64,000 nt of DNA from Dictyobacter aurantiacus. GTDB taxonomy: Bacteria > Chloroflexota > Ktedonobacteria > Ktedonobacterales > Ktedonobacteraceae. The notes beneath the pieces were generated by a model. It was not told where the DNA came from, did not search any database, and saw only the letters and a program-made list of their open reading frames with translations. The DNA lies in the NCBI RefSeq assembly GCF_003967515.1, contig NZ_BIFQ01000001.1, positions 620,001 through 684,000 of the forward strand, written 5' to 3'. Below are positions 8,358 through 17,814 of the stretch, piece by piece; position 1 is the stretch's first letter; every line of letters starts with the position of its first letter. The translations under genes and the position numbers were made by a program.

Positions 8358-9605
8358 ATGTACGTCATTGGCATGAACTCGGGCACCTCGGTGGATGGGA
8401 TTAACCTGGCGCTATGCGAGTTTTTACCGGGCCCTCAACCCCAGACCATCTCTTTCCGCCTGCTGGCCCAGCGCGAGTATCCTCATGAGGCCGCGCTACG
8501 ACAACAGGTGCTCAATCTGTGCCACTCCAAACAGGGCGCGCTGGATGAGTTGACGGAGCTCAACTTTCGGCTGGGCGAGGCTTTCGCCAGTGCCTGCCTT
8601 GCCTTTCTGGACGAGGAAGGTCTACGGCGCCAGCAGGTGGATCTGATCGCGTCTCATGGTCAGACGCTCTATCACCAGGTCGAGGCTGGACACGTGCTCT
8701 CGACCTGGCAGATGGGCGAGCCGGCGGTGATTGCTCAGCGCACCGGCATTACTACGGTCGCTGATTTTCGCGTGGCCGACATGGCAGCTGGTGGACAGGG
8801 CGCACCCCTGGTCTCTTTCTTTGACGCGCTGCTTTTCGCTGATGACGCGAAGACGCTGGCGCTGCAGAACATCGGTGGCATCGGCAACGTGACGCTTCTT
8901 CCCGCTGGAAAGGGACTGGCAGGGGCCAGCGCCTTTGATACCGGCCCTGGCAATGTCTGGATCGACTATGGCGCGCGCTACTTCTCACAGGGACGGGAGA
9001 CCTTTGATCGCGGTGGACAGATGGCGCGCTCGGGGCAGGTCGATCAATCCCTGGTCTCAGAGGTACTCACTCATCCTTATTTCCAGCAGCCCCCCCCAAA
9101 AACGACAGGCCGCGAGCTGTTTGGGGATGCCTTTGCCCACGACCTGATCAATCAGGCCGCACAGCGCCAGTTGACAGACGCCGATACCATGGCGACTCTG
9201 ACCGCCATTACCGCAGAGAGCATCGCCCTGGCCTATCAACGCTTTGGCCCGCCACACATTGATGAGGTAATTGTCAGCGGCGGTGGCAGCTACAATCCAG
9301 TCCTGATGGCCCGCATACAGGCGCTGCTACCTGCCAGCCAGGTTAAAACGCTGGAGAGTTATGGATTGACCGCCAGCGTAAAGGAAGCTGTGACCTTTGC
9401 TTTACTCGGCTATGAAACTATCTATGGGCGGGCCGCCAATCTTCCTCAGTGTACAGGAGCGCAGGCCAGGGCGATACTGGGAAAAATCATTCCCGGCTCC
9501 AATTATACTGCTCTTTTGGGGCATCTGGCCAAAGATTATCAAGGGCAACCTTCTCAATCGGATCAGCCAGCTCAGCTTACCCGACTGTATTTCTTATCAC
9601 AGTAA
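8358..9605 (+). CDS. anmK: Anhydro-N-acetylmuramic acid kinase
   Basis: AnmK opens the 1,6-anhydro ring of anhydro-MurNAc and phosphorylates it with ATP to MurNAc-6-phosphate in the cytoplasm. The 415-residue protein begins with the family motif [11 protein letters not shown] and continues with [33 protein letters not shown] and VSGGGSYNP. It is somewhat longer than the roughly 370-residue Escherichia coli enzyme. ATG 8358 is chosen because GAGGAGG (8345-8351) precedes it by 6 nt; the upstream ATG at 8337 lies inside namZ. Its product is the substrate of MurQ, encoded two genes on. Confidence 0.93.
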   Translation: MYVIGMNSGTSVDGINLALCEFLPGPQPQTISFRLLAQREYPHEAALRQQVLNLCHSKQGALDELTELNFRLGEAFASACLAFLDEEGLRRQQVDLIASHGQTLYHQVEAGHVLSTWQMGEPAVIAQRTGITTVADFRVADMAAGGQGAPLVSFFDALLFADDAKTLALQNIGGIGNVTLLPAGKGLAGASAFDTGPGNVWIDYGARYFSQGRETFDRGGQMARSGQVDQSLVSEVLTHPYFQQPPPKTTGRELFGDAFAHDLINQAAQRQLTDADTMATLTAITAESIALAYQRFGPPHIDEVIVSGGGSYNPVLMARIQALLPASQVKTLESYGLTASVKEAVTFALLGYETIYGRAANLPQCTGAQARAILGKIIPGSNYTALLGHLAKDYQGQPSQSDQPAQLTRLYFLSQ

Positions 9606-9627
9606 AGGGGATCCATGCATGAGTCAG

Positions 9628-9679
9628 TTTCATGGTGGTGCGGCAGGCGCGCACACGCGCCTGCCGCACCACCATGAAA
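9628..9679 (+). terminator. Perfect 24-bp-stem hairpin after anmK
   Basis: The arms 9628-9651 and 9656-9679 pair perfectly around a 4-nt loop. On the plus strand the stem is followed by A residues, not T. On the minus strand it would end in a T run. The core GGTGCGGCAGG...CCTGCCGCACC is shared with the palindrome at 59766-59841, so it is also a member of the dispersed repeat family. Confidence 0.5.
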
Positions 9680-9732
9680 AAAAGAATGGGACGCCTGCGC
9701 TCCCCAGTTCTGGGCGTAGTCATACAGAACGC

Positions 9733-9744
9733 GTATCATGATAC
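9733..9744. promoter_or_regulatory. Palindrome GTATCATGATAC upstream of the GntR regulator
   Basis: This perfect 12-bp palindrome lies 37 bp upstream of the regulator start. It does not resemble the dre consensus. It may be an operator for another factor or part of a promoter; evidence is positional only. Confidence 0.3.
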
Positions 9745-9781
9745 AGACATACCAGCTAGAGAGAAGAGATAGAATAAAGCT

Positions 9782-10528
9782 ATGAATACCATTTATCGCA
9801 AGGGGCCGCTCCCCCGCTATTATCAGTTGAAAGAGATTATGCGGGAGAAGATCAGCAATCGCGATTGGCTGCCTGGCCAACTGATTCCTTCGGAGCGGGA
9901 GCTAAGCGAGCAGTACGGCATGAGCCGCATGACGGCGCGCCAGGCGATTACCGAACTGGTCAACGAAGGGCTGTTCTACCGGGAACAGGGAAAAGGCACG
10001 TTTGTCAGTCGTCATAAGATCACACAGCAGCTCCTGCACCTGACTGGTTTTACAGAAGATATCCGTGCGCGCGGCCAGCGTCCCTCTACCAGGGTTCTCT
10101 CGATGAGCATGAGTCCGGCCGACGAGAAGACGGCGGACTATCTACGCATCAAGCCCGGGCAGCTTGTCTTTACACTGCAGCGGCTACGTCTGGCCGATGA
10201 TGAGCCGCTGGCCATCGAGGTCTCCCACCTGAATTTTATTGGCTGCGAAAAATTGCTGGAAGAGGATCTGGAGCAGCATTCCCTCTATCAGCTATTGGAA
10301 ACAAAATACGGCATGCTCTTACTTGAGGCCGAACAGGAATTAGAGGCCGGTTTGATCAGCAGCAAGGAAGCAGAAAAACTCAAGGTGCCCATAGGTAGTC
10401 CTGCGCTCTACACCAGGCGCACGGCCTATATCGAGCGCAATCAGCCAATTGAATACGCCAGGTCGATCTACTGCGGCCATAAATACGTGTTCTACACCAG
10501 CTTGAAACGCGAGCAGCTCCTCTCCTAG
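9782..10528 (+). CDS. GntR/HutC-family regulator with UTRA domain (NagR/DasR-like)
   Basis: This 248-residue repressor has a winged helix at residues 7-75 (PRYYQLKEIMREKI, LIPSERELSEQYGMSRMTARQAI, GKGTFVS) and a UTRA sensor from about 90 to 240 (LTGFTEDIRARGQRPSTRVLS, RLRLADDEPLAIEVSHL). UTRA regulators of this type often sense amino-sugar phosphates such as GlcN-6-P or GlcNAc-6-P, the end product of the surrounding enzymes. It lies between anmK and murQ and probably controls this operon through the dre-like site at 3600-3611. The ATG has only a weak GAGAGAAGAGA leader. The ligand is inferred. Confidence 0.85.
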   Translation: MNTIYRKGPLPRYYQLKEIMREKISNRDWLPGQLIPSERELSEQYGMSRMTARQAITELVNEGLFYREQGKGTFVSRHKITQQLLHLTGFTEDIRARGQRPSTRVLSMSMSPADEKTADYLRIKPGQLVFTLQRLRLADDEPLAIEVSHLNFIGCEKLLEEDLEQHSLYQLLETKYGMLLLEAEQELEAGLISSKEAEKLKVPIGSPALYTRRTAYIERNQPIEYARSIYCGHKYVFYTSLKREQLLS

Positions 10529-10617
10529 CAGCTATCCGAAACTTCTGCAGCCAGTTCCACGACCATATCGATACAACCGCGAGCCGCTAGCTATCTTACT
10601 ACTGGGAGTATTTTACG

Positions 10618-11553
10618 ATGTCACAACAGCCAGCCCACACAGAACGCTCATTGAGCACACTGGAAACAGAACAGACGAATCCAGCTACCAGCCACATTGA
10701 CCTGATGACACCTTTAGAGATCGCCCGGGTGATAAATAATGAGGATGCCAGGGTGGCATTGGCCATTCAACCGGAGTTGCCCAAAATCGCGCAGGCCATG
10801 GAGGGTATCGCCGCCCGCATGCGCCAGAGTGGCCGCCTGATCTATATCGGAGCAGGCACATCCGGACGCCTGGGTATTCTCGACGCCTCGGAGTGTCCAC
10901 CGACCTTCAATAGCTCACCAGAGCAGGTGATCGGGGTAATCGCGGGTGGCGAGCGCGCCCTCACCAATGCCATCGAGGGAGCGGAAGATGATCCGTCCGG
11001 TGGAGAAGCTGCCCTGGCCGCGCTACAGGTTACGGCTAATGACAGCGTTGTGGGATTGGCGGCCAGCGGTCGCACGCCCTATGTGCTGGGAGCCATGACG
11101 TACGCGCGCGCACGGGGCGCCCTGACGATCGGCATCGCCTGCACCAGCAACTCCCCATTGGAGCAGGCCGTTGAGATTATGATCGCTCCCATCGTTGGAC
11201 CCGAGGTTATCAGTGGCTCCACGCGACTCAAAGCGGGCTCGGCCCAGAAGATGGTGCTCAACATGCTCAGCACCGGTGCAATGATCCTGTTAGGCAAAAC
11301 TTACGGCAACCTGATGGTCGATGTACGGGCGACAAACTATAAACTGGTCCAGCGTGCCATGAAAATAGTACAGTTAGCGACAGGATGCGAGCGGGAACAG
11401 GCGGTCTCTCTGCTTGAGCGAGCCGGCGGTGACACCAAAGTGGCCATATTCATGGGCCTGACGAATGTCGATGCCGATATTGCTCGCGAACAACTGACTG
11501 CCCATGGCCAGATCCTCCGGTCCGCCCTGAACGATGCCCATCCAACAGCATGA
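10618..11553 (+). CDS. murQ: N-acetylmuramic acid 6-phosphate etherase
   Basis: MurQ removes D-lactate from MurNAc-6-phosphate to give GlcNAc-6-phosphate. The 311-residue protein has a SIS sugar-phosphate fold with the signature IYIGAGTSGRLGILDASECPPTF. E92 in that motif and E123 in GAEDD correspond to the two catalytic glutamates of the Escherichia coli enzyme as I recall it. AASGRTPYVLGA and SGSTRLKAGSAQKMVLNMLST are also typical. GGGAG at 10604-10608 supports the start. It completes the route from imported muropeptide sugar to the amino-sugar pool. NagA/NagB functions are not in the window. Confidence 0.95.
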   Translation: MSQQPAHTERSLSTLETEQTNPATSHIDLMTPLEIARVINNEDARVALAIQPELPKIAQAMEGIAARMRQSGRLIYIGAGTSGRLGILDASECPPTFNSSPEQVIGVIAGGERALTNAIEGAEDDPSGGEAALAALQVTANDSVVGLAASGRTPYVLGAMTYARARGALTIGIACTSNSPLEQAVEIMIAPIVGPEVISGSTRLKAGSAQKMVLNMLSTGAMILLGKTYGNLMVDVRATNYKLVQRAMKIVQLATGCEREQAVSLLERAGGDTKVAIFMGLTNVDADIAREQLTAHGQILRSALNDAHPTA

Positions 11554-11557
11554 TAGC

Positions 11558-11588
11558 AATGGCTCCCAGGGGATACCCGGGAGCCATT
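11558..11588. terminator. Bidirectional hairpin between murQ and mmsA
   Basis: The arms 11558-11567 and 11579-11588 form a perfect 10-bp stem with an 11-nt loop. It sits between the convergent stops at 11553 and 11600 and can end transcription from both sides. Confidence 0.6.
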
Positions 11589-11599
11589 ATCTGGATCAT

Positions 11600-13114
11600 C
11601 TAGCGTCCAATACCGGTAATCGCTTGCTGACCATCGCCCGGCGTCCAGCGCGTAATAACCACTTTACTCTCCGTGAAGAAACGCACGGCGTCACGTCCCT
11701 GGGGATGCAAGTTGCCAAAGAATGAGCTCTTGGCGCCACTGAAAGGGAAATAGGCCACGGGGGCCGCGACGCCAACGTTGATGCCGATATTGCCCGTTTC
11801 AACACGATAGCGGAATTCACGGGCGGCAAAACCGCTTTGAGTAAAGATCGAGGCGGCGTTGCCATATTCTTTGGCGTTGATCAGCTCGATCGCCTCGGCT
11901 AACGTGTCGACCGGCACCAGTCCAATCACCGGACCAAAGATCTCTTCTTCATAGACACTCATCCCCGGTCGCACATTATCCAGCACAGTAGGACCTACAA
12001 AGTAGCCCTGTGGGTAATCAGAAATATGCACCTGGCGCCCATCCAGCACGGGTTCGGCCCCCTCTTCAATCCCACGCGCAATAGCGGCCGCGATGCGATC
12101 GCGCGCAGCCGACGAAACAACGGGACCCATATCGGTCCCCTTGTCCAATCCATTGCCGAGCCGTAGACGGGATGCGGCTTCGCCAATACGGGCACGCACC
12201 GCTTCATGGGCACTGCCAACCGTCAAAATGAGCGAATTCGCCAGGCAGCGCTGACCGGCCGCCCCGAAGCAGGAGTTCATGATGGTGCCCAGGTACATAT
12301 CCAGATCGGCATCTGGCATCACGACGATCGCGTTTTTGGCTCCCCCCGAAGCCTGTACGCGCTTGCCGTGCGCGGCCGCCTGCGCATACACGTATTGCGC
12401 GGTCCGCGTCGAACCGACGAATGAGATACCTTTGATGCCTGGATGCTCCAGCAGGGCATTCACAGCCTCCTTGCCACCGTTGACCATATTAATCACACCG
12501 GCTGGAAAGCCAACCTGCTCGATCAGCTCAAAGACCCGTTTCTGAACGATCGGGTCCTGTTCGGATGGCTTGAGAATAAAGGTATTGCCGCAGGCCACCG
12601 CGTAGGGCCAGAACCAGAACGCGATCATAAAGGGAAAGTTAAAGGGGGTAATGCCGGCAAAGGCGCCCAGCGGTTGATAGATAACCTCTTCATCGATGCC
12701 ATGGGCGGCCCCGTCCTCCAGGCTATACCCCATCATTAATGAGGGGATGCCGCAGGCCGTCTCGACGTTTTCGATGCCGCGCTGGACCTCGCCGCGGGCG
12801 TCATCCAGCGTCTTACCCATCTCGGTCGTAATCAGGCGAGCCAGTTCGTCGCGATGCTCATCCAGCAACTGGCGCAGTTTGAAGAAGTAGCGCGCACGCT
12901 CCTGGGGCGGAGTCGCTCGCCAGGCGGGAAAAGCCTTCCTGGCAGCCTCTACCGCCTGGTCAATATCGCTGCGGTTTCCCAATGGGACCAGAGCCAGCAC
13001 CTCGTCAGTGGCGGGATTGTGAATCTGCTGGGTCTCATCAGAGGTCGATGGCACCCATTGGCCTCCGATATAGTTGTGTAGAATCGGTGCTTGCGTTGGC
13101 TGCGAAATAGTCAT
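11600..13114 (-). CDS. mmsA: CoA-acylating (methyl)malonate-semialdehyde dehydrogenase
   Basis: The 504-residue NAD-dependent enzyme oxidises malonate or methylmalonate semialdehyde and forms acetyl- or propionyl-CoA with CO2 release. Visible motifs are HNYIGGQWV at the N-terminus, AGITPFNFPFMIAFWFWPYA (specific to this subgroup), FVGSTRTAQYVY, and the catalytic cysteine in CFGAAGQRCLANS. It lies 36 nt downstream of an aminotransferase on the same strand. Together they would turn beta-alanine or 3-aminoisobutyrate into a CoA thioester, as in pyrimidine breakdown; the precise substrate is inferred. IolA of inositol degradation is the alternative name, but no iol genes are nearby. Confidence 0.92.
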   Translation of the reverse strand: MTISQPTQAPILHNYIGGQWVPSTSDETQQIHNPATDEVLALVPLGNRSDIDQAVEAARKAFPAWRATPPQERARYFFKLRQLLDEHRDELARLITTEMGKTLDDARGEVQRGIENVETACGIPSLMMGYSLEDGAAHGIDEEVIYQPLGAFAGITPFNFPFMIAFWFWPYAVACGNTFILKPSEQDPIVQKRVFELIEQVGFPAGVINMVNGGKEAVNALLEHPGIKGISFVGSTRTAQYVYAQAAAHGKRVQASGGAKNAIVVMPDADLDMYLGTIMNSCFGAAGQRCLANSLILTVGSAHEAVRARIGEAASRLRLGNGLDKGTDMGPVVSSAARDRIAAAIARGIEEGAEPVLDGRQVHISDYPQGYFVGPTVLDNVRPGMSVYEEEIFGPVIGLVPVDTLAEAIELINAKEYGNAASIFTQSGFAAREFRYRVETGNIGINVGVAAPVAYFPFSGAKSSFFGNLHPQGRDAVRFFTESKVVITRWTPGDGQQAITGIGR

Positions 13115-13150
13115 AAATAATTCGCTCCTCGAACTATAGGAAACACGGCT

Positions 13151-14434
13151 TTAACGGCAGGCTTCCAGGGCGTGTTCAATAATCTGCAGGGCATGGGATA
13201 GTTGTTCGCGCGTGATGACCAGCGGCGGCTGCAGGCGCAGAACATTGCCAAACTGGCCCCCTACCCCGATCAATAGACCAGACTCACGGCACAGGGCGCG
13301 CATCCGCACAGCCTCGGCCGCGGCAGGTTCTTTTGTCTGACGATCCTTCACCAGTTCTATCCCCAGCATCAGACCCTGACCACGTACATCACCAATCAGA
13401 GGGAAGCGTTGCTGCAATTCTCGCAACGTCGACAGCACCCACTGTCCCATCTCGGCCGCGTGCTGGATGATTCCCTCATCCTGCAACACTTCGATATTGG
13501 CCAGCGCCGCCGCGCAGGAAACGGGATTGCCGCCAAAGGTACTCAGATGCTCACCCGGCTGGAAACAATCGGCGATCGCCTCTGGCGCGATAAATGCGCC
13601 CAGTGGAAAACCATCCGCGATCCCTTTAGCCAGTGCCAGAATATCTGGCTCAACACCTTCATGATGCTCGATAGCAAACATCTTTCCGGTGCGCCCAAAA
13701 CCTGTCTGCACCTCATCCACTAGCAATAAAATGCCCGCGCGCTCCAAAATCTGTTTGACGCGTGCGAGATACCCCTGCGGCAACGGAATCAGTCCGCCCT
13801 CACCCATGATGGGTTCAACGATGAAGGCGGCTACGTCTCCACTGGTCTGAGTTCGAATGACATCCTCAACGGCGTCGGCACAGGCCAGGCCACAGTTCTC
13901 TGGCTCCAGTTTCAGAGGACAGCGGTAGCAGTATGGCGCTGGGGCAAAGGCTACGCCCGACATATAGGGTCCTCCACGCGTCTTGCGTGCCATATTCCCC
14001 GTCACGGACAGGGTGGCATAGGTGCGCCCATGAAAGGCCATCTGTAACGAGATAACCTCACGCTTTCCGGTGGCCACCTTCGCCATGCGTAGCGCTCCCT
14101 CAATGGCCTCGGCACCCGAATTGCAAAAAAAGGTCTTCTGCAGTGCTCCGGGGGTAATTTTCGCCAGTACCTCGGCCAGGTCGGCCGTGGTTGGCACGTA
14201 ATAGATATAACTGGCGGCATGGACCAGACGATCAATCTGAGCTTTGGCCGCTTCAGCCACACGGGGATGAACATGGCCGGCATTCACAACCGCGATACCG
14301 GCAAAACAATCCAGGTAGGTGCGCCCATCGGCCGCGAATATCTCTGCTCCCGCCGCGCGTTCTACCACCACCGGCTCGATGCTCTTCACAAAACTTGTGT
14401 TCACATAACGCTGGTATTTTTCAACCGTATCCAT
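13151..14434 (-). CDS. Class III aminotransferase (GABA/beta-alanine type)
   Basis: The 427-residue PLP enzyme moves an amino group from an omega-amino acid to a keto acid. It carries the family features CFAGIAVVNAGHVHPRV, FFCNSGAEAIEGALRMAK, FHGRTYATLSVTG, the PLP-aspartate region LLLVDEVQTGFGRTG, the lysine in ALAKGIADGFPLGAF and FGGNPVSCAAAL. The ORF is open to 14596, but ATG 14434 has AGAGG 6 nt upstream and starts where family members start. It precedes mmsA on the same strand. The pair suggests beta-alanine or 3-aminoisobutyrate use; 4-aminobutyrate:2-oxoglutarate aminotransferase is the annotation by similarity alone. Confidence 0.88.
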   Translation of the reverse strand: MDTVEKYQRYVNTSFVKSIEPVVVERAAGAEIFAADGRTYLDCFAGIAVVNAGHVHPRVAEAAKAQIDRLVHAASYIYYVPTTADLAEVLAKITPGALQKTFFCNSGAEAIEGALRMAKVATGKREVISLQMAFHGRTYATLSVTGNMARKTRGGPYMSGVAFAPAPYCYRCPLKLEPENCGLACADAVEDVIRTQTSGDVAAFIVEPIMGEGGLIPLPQGYLARVKQILERAGILLLVDEVQTGFGRTGKMFAIEHHEGVEPDILALAKGIADGFPLGAFIAPEAIADCFQPGEHLSTFGGNPVSCAAALANIEVLQDEGIIQHAAEMGQWVLSTLRELQQRFPLIGDVRGQGLMLGIELVKDRQTKEPAAAEAVRMRALCRESGLLIGVGGQFGNVLRLQPPLVITREQLSHALQIIEHALEACR

Positions 14435-14487
14435 TATCAAACCTCTAACGCTAGCAGCAATATTTTGCACAACTCCAGTATTCAGGT

Positions 14488-14517
14488 AATGTACCCGCCC
14501 ACAAAAACCTTTGTCAA
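14488..14517 (-). promoter_or_regulatory. Putative promoter of aminotransferase-mmsA
   Basis: On the reverse strand TTGACA (14512-14517) and TACATT (14488-14493) are separated by 18 bp, about 55 bp upstream of the aminotransferase start. The rest of the 14435-14753 gap is AT-rich and shows no other convincing feature. Confidence 0.45.
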
Positions 14518-14753
14518 TGCGCAACCATCTACAATCGCCCACAGTAACCACATCGCCATTGCAAAAAGGTCTAATAGGAAAAGGCAAAAACACCATGTTA
14601 TTGATATCGGTCGGAGAAATATGAAAGAAAGACTATTTTCTGTAACTATTGCCAGAATATGTTTTCCTATGTATAAATACAATGATATGTGGACGGCTAT
14701 CATAAATTCGCTTAAAGTTACTAATAGGATCACCAGGCGACTGGAGAAGAATT

Positions 14754-15803
14754 TTGAAAACACTCTCTACCGATCTACCCGTAGGGGTCAGCAAAAAAGC
14801 AAAGTTTGAAGGATCACGGTTTAACCTGGTCTTTTCGTTGTCAACCGCCTGGTTCCTGGCAGGAGCCTGCCTGGATGCCTGGGCCCATAGCCACCTGGCC
14901 CGGCTAGAAACGTTTTTTACCCCCTGGCACGCGGTCCTCTATTCCGGATTTCTGGTGACGGCACTGGTACTGGTCATTACCATCTGCCTCAATCGCACGC
15001 GCTGCTCTTCCTGGTACGAGGCCATTCCTTCCGGTTATGAATTGACCGTGCTGGCGGTGGCGGGCTTCGCCATTGGCGGTGTCGGCGATATGCTGTGGCA
15101 CATCTTCTTTGGAATCGAGCGCGACATCGATGCCGAGCTCAGCCCTACCCATCTCTTGCTCATGATGTGTGGCTGTGTCTTCCTGGCCAGCCCCTATCGC
15201 TCCCTCTATCATCGCCAGGGCGGTTCCTTGCATGGTATCCAACGCCTGAATCTGGTGCTGTCGCAGATCCTGCTGATGGCCCTGCCAATCCTGGTCTCAA
15301 CCGGCTTCCATCCACTTGCCCACTTCTGGCCGACGAATACCCCCACAGGTGATGGTGAAGGGCAGATGCTAGCGGTAGTCAGCATCTTATTTCAGGCCGT
15401 CGTCGTGACCGGCTTTGCCCTCTTTGCACTCCAGCGCTGGCGCTTATTCCCCGGATTTTTCACACTTACCTGGGGGATCACAGCCATCATCATGGCGGTA
15501 ATGTCAGATAGCATGTTGAGCATCGCGATTGCTGCTCTTGGTGGCGTGCTGGCGGACTGTGCCTATCACTTTCTCCAACCTGATCCAGAAAAGGACCTGA
15601 CCAACTATCGACTGTTCGCCCTGCTTACACCTATGTGCTTCTTCCTGGCCTACTTCCTGGTACTGCAGTTTGCCACCCCGAGCGGTGTGATCTGGACGAT
15701 TCATCTGTCGGCGGGCTCAATCGTCGTCAGTGGCCTGCTTGGACTACTGCTCACCTACCTGATCAAACCACCCGTGGTCAAAAATGAGATCACTGCGCGG
15801 TAA
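14754..15803 (+). CDS. Polytopic membrane protein of unknown function
   Basis: I do not recognise a characterised family. The 349-residue protein has eight or nine predicted transmembrane segments, for example FSLSTAWFLAGACLDAWAH, AVLYSGFLVTALVLVITICL and LFALLTPMCFFLAYFLVLQF. A conserved-looking segment, GVGDMLWHIFFGIERDIDAELSPTHLLL, contains His, Asp and Glu residues near a membrane face and could bind metal. The start is TTG with GGAG 7 nt upstream. It stands alone between the divergent aminotransferase operon and the convergent yjbQ. No operon partner gives a hint. Confidence 0.7.
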   Translation: MKTLSTDLPVGVSKKAKFEGSRFNLVFSLSTAWFLAGACLDAWAHSHLARLETFFTPWHAVLYSGFLVTALVLVITICLNRTRCSSWYEAIPSGYELTVLAVAGFAIGGVGDMLWHIFFGIERDIDAELSPTHLLLMMCGCVFLASPYRSLYHRQGGSLHGIQRLNLVLSQILLMALPILVSTGFHPLAHFWPTNTPTGDGEGQMLAVVSILFQAVVVTGFALFALQRWRLFPGFFTLTWGITAIIMAVMSDSMLSIAIAALGGVLADCAYHFLQPDPEKDLTNYRLFALLTPMCFFLAYFLVLQFATPSGVIWTIHLSAGSIVVSGLLGLLLTYLIKPPVVKNEITAR

Positions 15804-15867
15804 GCTGGAGCAGAGCCCAACACCTACGATGATGATGGTCTTGTTTCTAATGCATTGAGCATGAGAT

Positions 15868-15897
15868 CCTGGTATCGGATCTTTATCGATACCAGGA
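15868..15897. terminator. Hairpin between the membrane protein and yjbQ
   Basis: A stem of about 11-12 bp reading TCCTGGTATCG...CGATACCAGGA, followed by CCATTT, lies between the convergent genes ending at 15803 and 15937. It can serve as a shared terminator. Confidence 0.5.
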
Positions 15898-15936
15898 CCA
15901 TTTCTCTCGCCAATGATTAACTCAGATTTTCAGACG

Positions 15937-16350
15937 TTACTCGCCAATCACCTTGACGATCACCTTCTTATCGCGCTGGCCATCAAACTCCATGTAGAAA
16001 ATACGCTGCCAGGGACCCGAGTCGAACTGACCATTGGTAATCGGGATAACGACCTGGTGATGCAATAAGAGATTTTTCAGGTGGGCATCACCGTTGTCCT
16101 CACCGGTACGGTGGTGCCAATAATCAGGATTTTCGGGCGCCACCCTCTCAACCCATTCCATAATGTCGTGCCAGAGACCCGACTCTTCGTCGTTTACAAT
16201 GATGGAGGCCGTAATATGCATGGCGGAGACGAGCGCCATCCCCTCCTGTATACCACTGGCGGCGATAATACGCTCGACATCATCGGTAATCGGTACAATC
16301 TCCTTACGGTGACGCGTATGAAAAGTGAGATATTCCGTGTGTGATTTCAT
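15937..16350 (-). CDS. YjbQ/UPF0047 family protein
   Basis: The 137-residue single-domain protein matches the YjbQ (UPF0047) family, some members of which show thiamine-phosphate synthase side activity. It shows the family landmarks: [18 protein letters not shown] with the metal-type histidine, [42 protein letters not shown] and the final strand [17 protein letters not shown] 8 nt before the ATG supports the start. It is monocistronic, with no thiamine gene or TPP riboswitch in sight, so the physiological role is open. Confidence 0.88.
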   Translation of the reverse strand: MKSHTEYLTFHTRHRKEIVPITDDVERIIAASGIQEGMALVSAMHITASIIVNDEESGLWHDIMEWVERVAPENPDYWHHRTGEDNGDAHLKNLLLHHQVVIPITNGQFDSGPWQRIFYMEFDGQRDKKVIVKVIGE

Positions 16351-16461
16351 CTGTTCTACTCTCCTGATAATTCAATTTCCTGGCTGCCAATGACAATATA
16401 GCAGCAAGACATACAGGAATTGTACCCAACCGGCATAAAAGCCGCCCGCTACACCGGCCAG

Positions 16462-17814
16462 CTATATGTTTTCACGATGAGGGTAGCAGATAGGGAGAAA
16501 GTAAGCGTTGTCGTCAAAAATCAGTTTGCGTGAGGCACGCACGCCCACAGCTGAAGGCTGACCGGCGGTAACAAAACAGTTATGCACCAGGCTGACGTCC
16601 TGCTGGCCATGCTCGGTCTGCAACGTGGTTGTCGGTAAGGTGACATACTGTTGATAGACTTTGAACTGCTCGTCATAGAAGTTGAGCTCGCTATGCTCGA
16701 CGACACGTCGCTGATCCACAATGGTAATCGAGGAACCTTCACGACCATAAACAGGCTTGACGATATAAGGTCCATTAAAGACTGGCTTCCCCTGCGCATC
16801 AAGTGCCTCCAGATACGTTGGCAGCACGTATTGCTCAATCCAGCCGTGCTCTTCCGCGCTAAAAATCTCGCTCTGCGCGAGGTGTAGGGCCCATAACAGC
16901 GCCACCAGGGCTTTGTTCTGCAGAATAAACGCGATGGGTGGATTGATGATAGCCAGGCGCCGCCTGCGTACAAGGTCCATTAAAGCCAGACCCACGGGGG
17001 TGCCGTCCGCCGCCATATCTTCGATCAGATGCTCGGTTGGATACAGCTTATAGAGCACATCTACAGGATCACCCGCGACGGTCATCAAACGATCCCGTGT
17101 CACGCGTAGTTTATCGAGGCCCTGGAAAGATGTACGATAGGGCAAATTTCCCTGGTTTTCAAGCAGGTTGCGATAAAACTCGGTGGTGCCACGCTCCTCT
17201 TTACGTCCCGCATAGGCGCTAAAGACTACCGACGCGGGTGACTGCGGTGGTGGTTCAAGCCAGGCAAGGCCAGCCTGGATTGAGGTATGGATGGCCTGTG
17301 CCAGTTGTTGCTGGCATTGTGGATTAGGATCTTCCAGGCCAAAATCAATGCAGACCTGGCCGTTCATGTGGAATAGCTCCATGACAAAGGTGGGCGTCTC
17401 GGCATTGAATTCGATCAGGCGTGGTCCCTGAGCGGTCCAGGCGAACTCGAAGCGACCACACATCACGGCCGGCATGGCGGGCATGAGGATATGGCAATAA
17501 GGGATAGCCGGGGATGGAATACCTATATCCATAAGCGCCTGATCATCGGCCTGCTGCAGCAAGGTAGCCAGGCGTGTCATGATCCCATATAGTCTGCTGG
17601 ACGCCAGGCGCAACGCCTGAACGTGGTTATGGGGCACCTCAAGCGCCCCATAAACCGCGTATTCTTCGACCTTGCTGCCAGGCAGCGTGCCCCAGAATGA
17701 GGGGAAGCGATTGTAATAGGCACGCCGCCAGTTTCGATAGTCCTCAGCGAAGTGCTGCCCTCGGGTACGGGGGTCAGGATGTGGAGAATCAGCCACCCTC
17801 GCCTCCACCGCCAT
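16462..17814 (-). CDS. Glutathionylspermidine-synthase-like ATP-grasp protein (YgiC-like)
   Basis: The 450-residue protein matches the GSP-synthetase ATP-grasp family (PF03738 type), which forms amide bonds with ATP. Visible parts are the N-terminal substrate domain (FEFAWTAQGPRLIEFNAETPTFVMELF) and the C-terminal ATP-grasp core (YIVKPVYGREGSSITIVD, ending VGVRASRKLIFDDNAYFLPI). The ORF is open to 17910, but AAGGAGGAGGAG just upstream of ATG 17814 is a very strong ribosome site. That start overlaps the upstream lipoprotein gene by 26 nt, so the two are translationally coupled. The layout recalls ygiB-ygiC of enterobacteria. The true amine and acid substrates are unknown; polyamine conjugation is unproven. 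Confidence 0.8.
   Translation of the reverse strand: MAVEARVADSPHPDPRTRGQHFAEDYRNWRRAYYNRFPSFWGTLPGSKVEEYAVYGALEVPHNHVQALRLASSRLYGIMTRLATLLQQADDQALMDIGIPSPAIPYCHILMPAMPAVMCGRFEFAWTAQGPRLIEFNAETPTFVMELFHMNGQVCIDFGLEDPNPQCQQQLAQAIHTSIQAGLAWLEPPPQSPASVVFSAYAGRKEERGTTEFYRNLLENQGNLPYRTSFQGLDKLRVTRDRLMTVAGDPVDVLYKLYPTEHLIEDMAADGTPVGLALMDLVRRRRLAIINPPIAFILQNKALVALLWALHLAQSEIFSAEEHGWIEQYVLPTYLEALDAQGKPVFNGPYIVKPVYGREGSSITIVDQRRVVEHSELNFYDEQFKVYQQYVTLPTTTLQTEHGQQDVSLVHNCFVTAGQPSAVGVRASRKLIFDDNAYFLPICYPHRENI

Noticed and set aside
14219..14809. 196-codon plus-strand ORF across the aminotransferase start
   Set aside because: It is antisense to the aminotransferase N-terminus and promoter and shows no domain.
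15937..16460. TPP riboswitch near yjbQ
   Set aside because: No THI-box sequence was seen upstream of the gene.
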